From NCBI GenBank assembly GCA_900696575.1, contig CAADHD010000024.1, forward strand, positions 62,001 to 126,000: 64,000 nucleotides of DNA, written 5' to 3'. The notes beneath the pieces were generated by a model, which saw only the letters and a list, made by a program, of their open reading frames with translations, was not told where the DNA came from and did no database searches. This DNA is from an uncultured Bacteroidota bacterium (GTDB lineage Bacteria > Bacteroidota > Bacteroidia > AKYH767-A > OLB10). The translations under genes and the position numbers were made by a program. Below, piece by piece: positions 1 through 7,770 of the stretch. Within the stretch, counting starts at the first letter, position 1. Each line of letters starts with the position of its first letter.

Positions 1-788
1 CTGATTTGTCCGGTTAAAGGATCAACAGTTAACGGCTGAATGCTTTGACAAACATTGGCAAGCGAGTAACCGGAAGCCCATGTTACGGGAGGATAAGGAG
101 CCGGTAACGGAGTTGGTAAAATTGCCTGAACCGGGGATGTATTCGGAAGTCCGGTATTACCGGCAAGAGGTGTTGAGAGTTCGTAAACCAAAATATCACC
201 ATCCGGATCCACTGCAGAAAAGCTGTAATTCAATGGTTGATTTTCACAAACAAAAGGCAATGGGTCGTTGCTGAATTGCGGGCTTGAGTTATGAAAAGCG
301 GGATCGGGCATTTCGGCATAAAAGGCCATACCGGTTTGCAGCGGACTTTGCATGTTAATGATTGTGGAATTGCGGCAACAGCGTTCCCAAATCAGGTAAT
401 ATCCGTTGGGGTTGTTTGGAATAATGATAGTATCCCTATAGATGGCATACTCTACACACACTTCAGGTGGAATTACACAAGAAGCAGATGGCCCGCTGAG
501 GCTTACAGAATCCATTTCAACCAAATCCATCAGCAAGGTATCTTGTCTGGCATGCGTAACCTTATCAAAAATTCCAATAAGAATGCTTTGGTCAAAACCG
601 GCATTGCCCGGCAGGCAGTCGCGGTAAATTTTTACAGTAAGTTCAAACTGATTCCCCGTTAACCAACGGTAGGTAAAATCTCCGCCAACAACGTGGGTAG
701 CAGAAGATAATGCCGGGAAGAAAAACCACAAAAAAATCATGGAAACTTTACACCATTTCAGAAATGCAACATGGCTTTTCGATTTCAT
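1..788 (-). CDS. Large surface protein, N-terminal part (cut by window edge)
   Basis: The minus strand is open from an ATG at 788 to the window edge, giving about 262 residues with no stop. It starts with a signal peptide (KWCKVSMIFLWFFFPALSSA) and the mature part begins ATHVVGGDFTYRW. Further in are a CCRN motif, a FVCENQ stretch, the cadherin-like motif DPDGDILVYEL and a PLTGQI turn. The same layout occurs at the N-termini of the proteins encoded at 7771-10371 and 43202-52243, both of which end in T9SS type-B tails. I infer a secreted T9SS-type surface protein whose C-terminus lies outside the window. A TAnnTTTG box at 807-814 supports the start at 788. It is divergent from rlmD, with 41 bp between starts. 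The function of the middle and end cannot be seen. Confidence 0.85.
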   Translation of the reverse strand, partial: MKSKSHVAFLKWCKVSMIFLWFFFPALSSATHVVGGDFTYRWLTGNQFELTVKIYRDCLPGNAGFDQSILIGIFDKVTHARQDTLLMDLVEMDSVSLSGPSASCVIPPEVCVEYAIYRDTIIIPNNPNGYYLIWERCCRNSTIINMQSPLQTGMAFYAEMPDPAFHNSSPQFSNDPLPFVCENQPLNYSFSAVDPDGDILVYELSTPLAGNTGLPNTSPVQAILPTPLPAPYPPVTWASGYSLANVCQSIQPLTVDPLTGQI

Positions 789-806
789 GCCTGCGAATTG
801 ATTACT

Positions 807-814
807 CAAAAATA
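807..814 (-). promoter_or_regulatory. Bacteroidetes -7 box for the surface protein at 1-788
   Basis: The minus strand reads TATTTTTG, matching TAnnTTTG, 18 bp before the ATG at 788. No clear TTTG -33 element stands at the usual distance. Confidence 0.4.
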
Positions 815-829
815 CTTTATTTGTCGCCT

Positions 830-2224
830 ATGAAGCAAGCCCTTTTTCTAAATGACATAAAGATTACCGATATAAGCAATGAAGGAACCGGAATTGGCAG
901 GTATGAAAACAGGGTTGTTTTTGTGGATAAGGCTGTGCCGGGCGATGTGGCTGATGTAAAAATTTATAAATCAAAAAAAAAATTTTACGAAGCTTCAATT
1001 GTAAAAATAAAGGAAGCCTCAAGCCTGAGAAATGATCCTTTCTGTCAACATTTCGGAACATGCGGAGGATGCCGCTGGCAGCACCTGAAATACGAAGCAC
1101 AGTTACAGTTTAAAGAAAAGCAGGTAAAGGATGCTCTTGAAAGAATAGGCAATCAAACAGGTTTTGAAATGGAAACCATTCTGGCTTCACCTGTTCAAAC
1201 CGCATACAGAAACCGGCTTGATTTCGGATTCAGCAACAAAAAGTATTTAAGTATTGAAGAAATTCGATCTGGAAGAACATTTGAAGATGGCGCGGTGGGG
1301 TTTCATTTGCCGCGGCTGTTCGATAAAGTGGTTGATATTCAAACCTGTTACCTGATGGACGATCTGAATAATCAAATCAGGCTGGCCGTAAAATCATTTG
1401 CCATTGAAAACAAACTTTCGTTTTACGATCACCGTCAGCACGAAGGATTATTGCGTGGCATGGTGGTAAGAAACACCAATCTTGGCGAATGGATGGTAAT
1501 CATGATGTTCGGAAAAGAAGATAACAAAGGAATCGAAATGGTTATGCATTTTATCCGGACACATTTTCCTCAGCTACACTCGCTGATGTATGTAATCAAC
1601 ACCAAACGAAACGATACTATTTACGATTTGCCGGTTCAGCTTTATCAAGGCGAAAGATTCATTACGGCATCCATTGATGATTTGAAATTCAGGATTTCAC
1701 CAAAATCTTTTTTTCAAACCAACAGCGGGCAGGTAGCCCGTTTGTACAAGGTTGCTTTTGATTTTGCGGAAATCAAACCTCATGAACATGTGTATGATCT
1801 TTACTGCGGTACAGGAACCATTTCCTGCATGGCTGCCCGCCATGCCAAGCAGGTAACAGGAATTGAATATGTGGAAGATGCGGTAAAGGATGCCCGGTTG
1901 AATGCTGAATTGAACGGACTGAACAATCTCTCTTTTCATGCCGGTGATTTAAAAGATTTACTGACCCTGGATTTCTTCCTTACTCATGGCAAACCGCAAG
2001 TGATGATGATTGATCCTCCGAGGTCAGGTATGCATGCTGAAGTAACCGAAGCCGTTAATCAATCAGAAGCTGAAAGGCTGGTATATGTAAGCTGCAATCC
2101 GGCAACCCAGGCCAGAGATATTTCTTTATTGAGTAATTACAAATTGATAAAAATACGACCGGTGGATATGTTTCCGCATACGCTGCATGTGGAGAATGCA
2201 GCACTGCTGATCAGAAAAACTTAA
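830..2224 (+). CDS. rlmD: 23S rRNA (uracil-5-)-methyltransferase, RumA/RlmD type
   Basis: 464 aa from the ATG at 830. The enzyme transfers a methyl group from S-adenosylmethionine to C5 of a uridine in 23S rRNA. An N-terminal TRAM-like domain (about 1-60) precedes the iron-sulfur cysteines C72, C78 and C81 (CQHFGTCGGC). The Rossmann SAM motif DLYCGTGTISC is near 322, DPPRSG near 394 and the catalytic-cysteine motif VSCNPA near 420. The length fits the TrmA/RumA family. The frame is open upstream to 710, but that start would overlap the divergent gene and add 40 residues absent from the family, so 830 is preferred. The exact target base (U1939 or U747) cannot be told from sequence. It ends 8 bp before the convergent cytochrome-like gene. 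Confidence 0.92.
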   Translation: MKQALFLNDIKITDISNEGTGIGRYENRVVFVDKAVPGDVADVKIYKSKKKFYEASIVKIKEASSLRNDPFCQHFGTCGGCRWQHLKYEAQLQFKEKQVKDALERIGNQTGFEMETILASPVQTAYRNRLDFGFSNKKYLSIEEIRSGRTFEDGAVGFHLPRLFDKVVDIQTCYLMDDLNNQIRLAVKSFAIENKLSFYDHRQHEGLLRGMVVRNTNLGEWMVIMMFGKEDNKGIEMVMHFIRTHFPQLHSLMYVINTKRNDTIYDLPVQLYQGERFITASIDDLKFRISPKSFFQTNSGQVARLYKVAFDFAEIKPHEHVYDLYCGTGTISCMAARHAKQVTGIEYVEDAVKDARLNAELNGLNNLSFHAGDLKDLLTLDFFLTHGKPQVMMIDPPRSGMHAEVTEAVNQSEAERLVYVSCNPATQARDISLLSNYKLIKIRPVDMFPHTLHVENAALLIRKT

Positions 2225-2232
2225 AGAGATCA

Positions 2233-2679
2233 TTATTCGACAGGAAGTTTTTCAATCAACACCATGGGACCGGGACAATGTGTCGTATGACATACCACAC
2301 AGCCTGAAATGAGGTTATTATAGTTTTCCTTCAGATCCTTCTTATTTGACTTTGAAAAATTTTTTAATGCTGCCATGTATAAATCAGCATAACTGTTGTA
2401 ATACTGATTTTTTGTAGTGGGTGTTGTAGGGGTGGCAGTATAAATTTTTTCAAACTCGGCAGGATAGCCTTTTGTCGGCTTGTTTTTTAATACCTCTTCG
2501 CGTGCTTTAAGCGCATGCTGATGCATCTTACGCATAAGCAATGACAATTCGCTCGATCCATTCGGATTTAAATCGGTGGAATCAGCAAGCAGTGAAGAAG
2601 ATTGAAGTTTTCCGTCAGGGTTAATGGAAACCCCGGAAATGATTGCAAGAAGGATCAAGAAGGCGAAGATGTGTTTCAC
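2233..2679 (-). CDS. Small exported CXXCH (cytochrome c-like) protein
   Basis: 148 aa from a GTG start at 2679, chosen because longer ORF starts would overlap the upstream thioredoxin gene by about 110 bp; GTG lies 4 bp after that gene's stop. The N-terminus (KHIFAFLILLAIISGVS) is a signal peptide or anchor. A helical middle region precedes a C-terminal SGCVVCHTTHC, i.e. one heme c-binding CXXCH at C127/C130/H131. One heme site near the C-terminus of a helical domain recalls the cytochrome c-prime layout, but no further family match is claimed. It probably sits in the periplasm and forms a two-gene operon with the thioredoxin lipoprotein, suggesting a link between heme attachment or redox balance and thiol reduction (inference). 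Confidence 0.75.
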   Translation of the reverse strand: MKHIFAFLILLAIISGVSINPDGKLQSSSLLADSTDLNPNGSSELSLLMRKMHQHALKAREEVLKNKPTKGYPAEFEKIYTATPTTPTTKNQYYNSYADLYMAALKNFSKSNKKDLKENYNNLISGCVVCHTTHCPGPMVLIEKLPVE

Positions 2680-2683
2680 TGTA

Positions 2684-3199
2684 TTATTCGGTTTTATTGA
2701 GGTGTTTATTACCGGCAAAGTATTGAAGTACTGGCAGAAGTTGTTCCGGAGTCTGATATCCTGCAATGACATTGAGCATAGAGAAATTTTCATCCAGCAC
2801 TACAAAACTGGGATATCCCATTTTTCCATTAAGCAGCGAAAGGGCAATTTCATTGGCTTTGTACTCAGGACGGAAAACAAAAACCTGATCACGGAAACGG
2901 ATGGTATCGCGCGATTCGGCATTGAGCTTTACGGCATGATAATACTGATTCATAAAATCAGTAACCGTATCATTTTTAAAAGTGGTAGCATCCATACGCT
3001 TGCACCATCCGCACCAGTCGGTATAAACATCAATAAATACTTTCTTTTTATCCGATTCAGATTTTCTGACAGCCTCTTCAAAGCCCATCCATTGAATGCC
3101 GCCAGGCATGGCTGCTGAGTTATTTTCTTCTTTTGGCTGACCAGTGCAGGAGGCCATACCGAAGAACAAAATCAAAGTTGAAAAAATACGTGTAGCCAT
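2684..3199 (-). CDS. Thioredoxin-fold lipoprotein (DUF255/thioredoxin_7-like)
   Basis: 171 aa. It starts with a lipoprotein-type signal peptide, and the lipobox-like MASC puts the lipidated cysteine at C18. The thioredoxin active site is TDWCGWCKRMD (C63/C66) and the fold's cis-proline region is YPSFVVLDE. The protein should be a thiol-disulfide reductase or chaperone anchored to a membrane and facing the periplasm. It is first in a two-gene operon with the CXXCH protein, whose GTG start lies 4 bp downstream. A perfect TAnnTTTG box is at 3217-3224. The exact substrate is unknown; resolving disulfides at heme c apoproteins is a reasonable guess from context only. Confidence 0.85.
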   Translation of the reverse strand: MATRIFSTLILFFGMASCTGQPKEENNSAAMPGGIQWMGFEEAVRKSESDKKKVFIDVYTDWCGWCKRMDATTFKNDTVTDFMNQYYHAVKLNAESRDTIRFRDQVFVFRPEYKANEIALSLLNGKMGYPSFVVLDENFSMLNVIAGYQTPEQLLPVLQYFAGNKHLNKTE

Positions 3200-3216
3200 G
3201 GTTTTTTTATTTTGAG

Positions 3217-3224
3217 CAAAGATA
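3217..3224 (-). promoter_or_regulatory. -7 box (TATCTTTG) before the thioredoxin lipoprotein
   Basis: The minus strand reads TATCTTTG, a perfect TAnnTTTG match, 17 bp before the ATG at 3199. No good -33 TTTG was seen. Confidence 0.5.
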
Positions 3225-3265
3225 AATTGGTGAAGATGAAAAATAATGAGTTCATTACATGAAGT

Positions 3266-4738
3266 TCAGAATGTAACTTTAGCCAGAGATAATTTTTTCT
3301 TGTTCATGCATGGCATGACGGCTTCATTGGCCGAAATCTGCTTTCCGAAACGCGGCAATAAAAGCAGCGGAACATTGGTGCGAAGGGTATGGGACTCGTC
3401 AAACCGGCCTGAAGCATCAATCACAGAGTACTTAACTTCATTATCGCGGTTGCCGAAATTGTTGTAAATCATTATCAGATCATTGTCGGTAGTCATTTGC
3501 AGAAAAGAAGAAAACGCTCCGCCATCATCGGTTGACTCCTGTGTTTTACGGATAACGTTCAGCCAGTGAATCTGCCCGTCTGGGTTGATGGAAATACTCA
3601 CTACATTGTTAAACTGGTAATCAATTCTGCGCATGTAGGATTGGGTAAAGTAATCGTAGTAAGAGTATTCATAAGCATAAAAAGCTTCGGCAATGAGCAC
3701 AACGCCTCCGTCATTACGCAGAATCATTTTACGGATAGGATAAGAAAACAATCCGCTGGAAACACTCCTTTCATTAACAGAAGCTAACTTGAATTTATAC
3801 CTGTCATCAACCGGAACCGTTTGTTGAACAGCTGCAGATGGATTCTGAACAGGAATGCGATGAACAAAAATGGAGGTTCGGGAAGTGAGAGAAGGCTCGG
3901 CAGAAAATCCGGCACAAACCAGCATGTTATTCAAATTATCGAAAACTATTCCGGCTCCGGCAGTCTCCTCCCTTTCGCGCGAAATGACGATATGCTCAGG
4001 AGTAAGTGCCGTCAAAGAACAGAAATGAACACTGTATTCATCCAATTTGTTTTTGTTTTCGCGCACCTGTTGTACGCTCAGCATTGCCAGATCGCCACGG
4101 TCGGAAAGCTGATAATCTTCTAAGTAAAAATTCTTTCTGCGGCAAGGAACTTCAAGGGTCTTATTTCCCATGGTGTTAAAGGTAGAATCGAGTAACAGAA
4201 AGTGAATGCGCAGCAACTCATCGGTTAAAAATTCGGGCAGCAGTATGCCTGTAAGCCTTCTGTTTTCAGAAATAACCACCCGCGTTTTTTCGGGGGTTGA
4301 TTTCAGTTTGATAGTACCGGCATTGATGGATTCTGTTTTACTTCCTGCATCATCATATTGCCTGATCATCACAGAAGCCTGTTGTTCGCCCGTAGATTTC
4401 GAAAAGGAAGTACTAATGGCCAACATTCTATTCTTAAAAAAGAAAACTCCCTGAACTGTGGCCTGTGGATCGGGGTCAATGTTCTGATTCCATAACCTGT
4501 TAAGTTGATTATTGAAAAAAGATAAGCGGTATTTACGGTTTTTGAAACCAATCCGGTCGCGGTCGCTTTCAAAAGGAAGATTGCTTTGAAGAACAAAGAA
4601 ACCCTTCTCGGTATATCCGGCCACCATTACTTCATCATACCCTACATCGTCAAATGCAAAGTTCGACACCTGGACTGTCTGAGCTGATATAACCCATGAA
4701 CTAAAAAGCAGAACGCTACAGAAGAAAAGTCTTTTCAT
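3266..4738 (-). CDS. Exported protein of unknown function
   Basis: 490 aa. The N-terminus (MKRLFFCSVLLFSSWVISAQ) is a clear Sec signal peptide with cleavage likely after SAQ. The rest is rich in beta-strand-like alternation with repeated VLQSN, RLSFFNN, VVLIAEAFYAYEY and DLIMIYNN stretches, which could form a propeller-like fold, but I recognise no named domain. There is no T9SS sorting tail; it ends in NKKKLSLAKVTF. It lies 70 bp downstream of pyrH on the same strand. Probably periplasmic or outer-membrane associated. Confidence 0.8.
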   Translation of the reverse strand: MKRLFFCSVLLFSSWVISAQTVQVSNFAFDDVGYDEVMVAGYTEKGFFVLQSNLPFESDRDRIGFKNRKYRLSFFNNQLNRLWNQNIDPDPQATVQGVFFFKNRMLAISTSFSKSTGEQQASVMIRQYDDAGSKTESINAGTIKLKSTPEKTRVVISENRRLTGILLPEFLTDELLRIHFLLLDSTFNTMGNKTLEVPCRRKNFYLEDYQLSDRGDLAMLSVQQVRENKNKLDEYSVHFCSLTALTPEHIVISREREETAGAGIVFDNLNNMLVCAGFSAEPSLTSRTSIFVHRIPVQNPSAAVQQTVPVDDRYKFKLASVNERSVSSGLFSYPIRKMILRNDGGVVLIAEAFYAYEYSYYDYFTQSYMRRIDYQFNNVVSISINPDGQIHWLNVIRKTQESTDDGGAFSSFLQMTTDNDLIMIYNNFGNRDNEVKYSVIDASGRFDESHTLRTNVPLLLLPRFGKQISANEAVMPCMNKKKLSLAKVTF

Positions 4739-4808
4739 GCTTCAAAGAAAACCTTAATTCGGTAAGTATTTAATGAATAGCGGCTATGGGGAATAAACAA
4801 AGCAAAAA

Positions 4809-5516
4809 CTAAACTTCGACCAGAGTGCCAACCGGTTCACCTTCTACTAATCTGACAAGATTGCCGGGCTTATTCATATCAAATACAATGATAGGCAGAT
4901 TGTTTTCGCGGCAAAGGGTAAAAGCTGTCATATCCATTACTTTTAAATCGCGCTGAATGGCTTCGGTAAAAGTAATCCTGTCATACCGCTCTGCGTTTTT
5001 ATCTTTTTCGGGGTCGGCAGTATAAATACCATCAACACGCGTTCCCTTCAGAATTACATCCGCTTCCACTTCAATGGCACGAAGCGAAGCAGCCGTATCC
5101 GTGGTGAAATACGGATTGCCGGTTCCTGCTCCGAAAATAACCACACGTCCTTTTTCAAGATGGCGAACAGCCCTTCTTCGGATAAAAGGCTCGCAGATGG
5201 CTTCCATTTTAATGGCAGATTGAAGCCGGGTATAAACTCCCAATCCTTCAAGCGCGGTTTGTAACGCCATTGAATTAATTACCGTAGCCAGCATTCCCAT
5301 ATAGTCGCCCTGCACACGGTCCATGCCGCCTTCGGCCGCTTGCAATCCGCGAAAGATGTTACCCCCACCTATTACTATAGCAACCTGCGTCTTCCGGTCA
5401 ACTACGCTTTTAATTTCACGGGCATATTGAACCAGTCTGTCGTTATCAATTCCGAATTGTTTGTCGCCCATCAGGGCTTCACCGCTCAGCTTAAGAAGGA
5501 TTCTTTTGTATTTCAT
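4809..5516 (-). CDS. pyrH: UMP kinase
   Basis: 235 aa. It phosphorylates UMP to UDP with ATP in pyrimidine nucleotide synthesis (cytoplasm). The family signatures are [17 protein letters not shown] at the start, [10 protein letters not shown], the DTAASLRA(I) region, [13 protein letters not shown] and a [15 protein letters not shown] segment near the end. The start at 5516 rather than an in-frame start at 5537 fits the usual N-terminus, and a TAnnTTTG box (5535-5542) overlaps the longer candidate. The usual neighbour frr (ribosome recycling factor) is not next to it; the downstream gene is an unknown exported protein. Confidence 0.96.
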   Translation of the reverse strand: MKYKRILLKLSGEALMGDKQFGIDNDRLVQYAREIKSVVDRKTQVAIVIGGGNIFRGLQAAEGGMDRVQGDYMGMLATVINSMALQTALEGLGVYTRLQSAIKMEAICEPFIRRRAVRHLEKGRVVIFGAGTGNPYFTTDTAASLRAIEVEADVILKGTRVDGIYTADPEKDKNAERYDRITFTEAIQRDLKVMDMTAFTLCRENNLPIIVFDMNKPGNLVRLVEGEPVGTLVEV

Positions 5517-5534
5517 GTAATCAGGTTTACGTGG

Positions 5535-5542
5535 CAAAGGTA
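5535..5542 (-). promoter_or_regulatory. -7 box (TACCTTTG) for pyrH
   Basis: A perfect TAnnTTTG match on the minus strand, ending 18 bp before the pyrH ATG at 5516. It rules out the longer pyrH frame as the translated one if used. Confidence 0.5.
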
Positions 5543-5585
5543 AAGCTAGAACTTTTAAAGTCTATCATACTTAGTAACAAAACAA

Positions 5586-5620
5586 ATGAGCACGAACCTG
5601 AAAACAGATTCAGTGCTCAT
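5586..5620 (-). terminator. Intrinsic terminator after the WD40 gene
   Basis: An 8-bp outer stem (ATGAGCAC/GTGCTCAT) continues, after a one-base bulge, into a 7-bp inner stem (GAATCTG/CAGGTTC with one G-U) with a TTTT loop. On the minus strand it is followed by a T-rich run (TTTGTTTTGTTACT). It lies 27 bp past the stop of the WD40 protein. Confidence 0.75.
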
Positions 5621-5647
5621 TGGTAAAAAACAAGTGTATTCGTGCTG

Positions 5648-6874
5648 TTACAATTTTATAAACTTTGTAGTTAGCAAAACACCATTGGCTAAGTCAAACT
5701 GTAACGAATAAAATCCAGGGTTCAGATTTTCAGTTCGGATAATACCGTCCTTAGGTAATGTTCCGTCCTGAATCAGCTGGCCGGAGATTGAAAATATATT
5801 ATAGGTAACTTCCATATTTTTCAGTCCCGTTGAAACAAAATCCTTTACCGGGTTCGGGTGTAAATTGAGTTGCATTACATTACCGGGAAAAGAAACCGAA
5901 CTGACTAAAGAATGAATATCCCACAGTAAGACCTGATTATTAGAAGTACCGGTAAGTACTTTATTTTCGGTAGGCGACCAGGCTACAGTGTATACTTTAC
6001 CGGCTCCGGGATTATTAAAGCTGGCTAACTGAGAGTAGGTATTAAAATTCCAAATACGGGAGGTTTGGTCATTCGATCCGCTGAAAATATAATTTCCGTC
6101 AGGTGAAATAGCAAGGCTTCTTACATCACCGGTATGACCATTGATGGTATAAACAAGAGCGCCCGTACTACGGTTCCAGATTTTAATCTTATCGTCAGCG
6201 CTGGCAGAAATAACAAAGTCATCAGCAGGAGAAAATTTAACATCCAATACATCACCGGTATGGCCGCTTAAAGTATGAATAAGCACGCCAGTGGAGTCCC
6301 AAATCTTGATTTTGTCATCCTGACCGCAAGTAGCAATATATAAACCAGTATGCGACCAGGCAACTCCGAAAATATATCCTGTATGAGCCGTAATGTTATG
6401 AAGCAGTATTCCGGAAGCTACATCAAAAATTTTCAGCTTATTGTTATTTCCTGCTATTGCAATCCTGTCACTCGTGGGGCTGAAGTCAAGTGCAAAGGCT
6501 CCTCCGTTGCCAACATTGATTGAATTACTCAATTGCGGAGTTCCGGAACTAAGGTTAAACAGCAGCAAATGTCCTAACTCTTCAAGCGCTGCCAGATACG
6601 TACCATTACTGCTGAATTTAACCCCGGCTGTACACATTAAATTGGAATCAAGCTGATAATCCCAAAGCAAATTGCCGGTTACTACATCCCACAGACGCAG
6701 TCTTGTATCATGACACTCGCTGCCACTCAAAGCTTTGGAGCCATCAGCCGTAAATGCAACACCATAAACCTCGCGAGGATCAGGATGCGAAACATTACTC
6801 CAAATCAGATTTTGTGAAAATGTAAAATGAGAAACTGTTAATAAAAGAATACTAAGTATGATGAGATTTTTCAT
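5648..6874 (-). CDS. Secreted WD40 beta-propeller protein with type A T9SS sorting domain
   Basis: 408 aa from the ATG at 6874; a start at 6901 is open but puts charged residues before the signal peptide (MKNLIILSILLLTVSHFTFSQ). Seven WD40-like blades follow (for example KIKIWDSTG, KIKIWNRSTG, TSRIWNFNT, QVLLWDIHS), enough for one closed seven-blade propeller. The C-terminal 75 residues have the NLHPNPVKDF start and GFYSLQF...TTKFIKL end of a T9SS type A (por secretion) sorting domain. I infer export to the cell surface or medium by T9SS. The binding partner is unknown. It is closed by a strong terminator at 5586-5620. Confidence 0.9.
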   Translation of the reverse strand: MKNLIILSILLLTVSHFTFSQNLIWSNVSHPDPREVYGVAFTADGSKALSGSECHDTRLRLWDVVTGNLLWDYQLDSNLMCTAGVKFSSNGTYLAALEELGHLLLFNLSSGTPQLSNSINVGNGGAFALDFSPTSDRIAIAGNNNKLKIFDVASGILLHNITAHTGYIFGVAWSHTGLYIATCGQDDKIKIWDSTGVLIHTLSGHTGDVLDVKFSPADDFVISASADDKIKIWNRSTGALVYTINGHTGDVRSLAISPDGNYIFSGSNDQTSRIWNFNTYSQLASFNNPGAGKVYTVAWSPTENKVLTGTSNNQVLLWDIHSLVSSVSFPGNVMQLNLHPNPVKDFVSTGLKNMEVTYNIFSISGQLIQDGTLPKDGIIRTENLNPGFYSLQFDLANGVLLTTKFIKL

Positions 6875-6978
6875 TGGTTTAAAATTTTTTAAGTTAAACA
6901 TAAATTAAGAAATTAAATAATAATTTAAGAGACTGCTATTGCTTAAGCCGCATCTCCAGAGACTAATAATCAGTAAAG

Positions 6979-7215
6979 CATTTGTCAGGAGACCTTTTGC
7001 ATAAATGCTCCACACCCGTGAAACCCTGAAGCTGTACTGCCGGTCAGGCAGGGATGCCAGCGCGCAGTTCCCTTCAGGGGGTTACAGAGTGCGCGAGGAG
7101 GGCTTAAATCCTACAAGTAATTATTTATGCATGAGGTTTAGGATTAAAAGCCGGGCGGCTTTATTAATTCCGAAAGCCAACCTTTGCAAAGGCGACTTGC
7201 AAACTCAGTAATAAT
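6979..7215. repeat. GC-rich structured intergenic element (possible ncRNA or repeat relic)
   Basis: This stretch stands out from the AT-rich flanks. Paired segments seen are TGCATAAAT (6998-7006) with ATTTATGCA (7123-7131); CCCTGAAG (7024-7031) with CTTCAGGG (7072-7079); CTGCC (7037-7041) with GGCAG (7047-7051); and CGCGCA (7061-7066) with TGCGCG (7090-7095). The last pair crosses the CCCTGAAG stem, so it would make a pseudoknot. A further hairpin (AAAGCC GGGC GGCTTT) spans 7147-7162 and CTTTGCAAAG is at 7182-7191. Strand and function are undetermined. It overlaps the 3' end of the minus-strand small gene. Confidence 0.5.
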
Positions 7216-7512
7216 AATTACTTTTATTAAAATATCAGAAAATAATTTTCTGCTTACGGCCTGAAAAAAGAAATTGAAATCAAAATCTGTCTTTAAATTT
7301 TTCTGAGGCATATTTTCCTTTTGTTCTTCTTCTTTAAGCTGTTTTTTTAGATAACACGAGCCATGACACCGGTTATTCTTCACTTCTCTTTTCTCGCACA
7401 AGGTGAAGGAGATGTATTCCTGATTTATCTTAAATGAAAACAACGTAAACAGGCAACTAAACATGTTCATACACATCACAGCCGATAAAAGCAGAACTAC
7501 TACCTGTTTCAT
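7144..7512 (-). CDS. Small secreted Cys-containing protein of a Bacteroidetes family
   Basis: 122 aa. The N-terminus is a signal peptide or membrane segment (MKQVVVLLLSAVMCMNMF). The core FKINQEYISFTLCEKREVKNNRCHGSCYLKKQL matches, from memory, a family of small Bacteroidetes proteins with an N.xYI....LCxN...P...C.GxCYLxKQL pattern, often found near TonB receptors or metal genes; no such neighbour is present here. The conserved part ends near residue 65. The last 30 or so residues are encoded within the structured element at 6979-7215 and look unlike the family, so the C-terminus may be altered. Function unknown. Confidence 0.6.
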   Translation of the reverse strand: MKQVVVLLLSAVMCMNMFSCLFTLFSFKINQEYISFTLCEKREVKNNRCHGSCYLKKQLKEEEQKENMPQKNLKTDFDFNFFFQAVSRKLFSDILIKVIIITEFASRLCKGWLSELIKPPGF

Positions 7513-7516
7513 GGCT

Positions 7517-7524
7517 CAAAAATA
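7517..7524 (-). promoter_or_regulatory. -7 box (TATTTTTG) just before the small secreted protein
   Basis: A TAnnTTTG match on the minus strand ending 4 bp before the ATG at 7512. If used, transcription would begin at or next to the start codon, giving a leaderless or near-leaderless mRNA. Confidence 0.35.
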
Positions 7525-7748
7525 TGAATGTGTTTTTAAACATGATTGTATTAGTCAGCTAAGTTTTTGCATCATTTATCAACCAAGACACCCCTTTTTA
7601 TCAGTAACATACATTCAAAATATAAAATGACACTTTCTTTTGGCTACCCTGAAAATTCTTTTTGAAATAACAGGATAGGGTAAGCAATATGCATCTGTTT
7701 GTTAAATGAAATTCACATAGCCAAATATTGCTTTTTAGCGCATTTCCT

Positions 7749-7756
7749 ATCTTAGC
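7749..7756 (+). promoter_or_regulatory. Possible -7 box (TATCTTAG) before the gene at 7771
   Basis: One mismatch to TAnnTTTG, with TTG at 7728-7730 about 18 bp upstream as a weak -33 element. It lies 14 bp before the ATG at 7771. Confidence 0.3.
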
Positions 7757-7770
7757 ACTTCCATTTTAAC

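Noticed and set aside
710..829. Longer start for rlmD at 710
   Set aside because: It would overlap the divergent surface-protein gene start and add residues not found in the family.
6979..7131. Complete cobalamin riboswitch
   Set aside because: Only fragments resemble the conserved boxes, they are in the wrong order and there is no cobalamin gene in the right direction.
7005..7211. Small plus-strand open frame (68 codons) within the structured element
   Set aside because: It opposes a likely real gene, has no known similarity that I recall and lies in a structured repeat-like segment.
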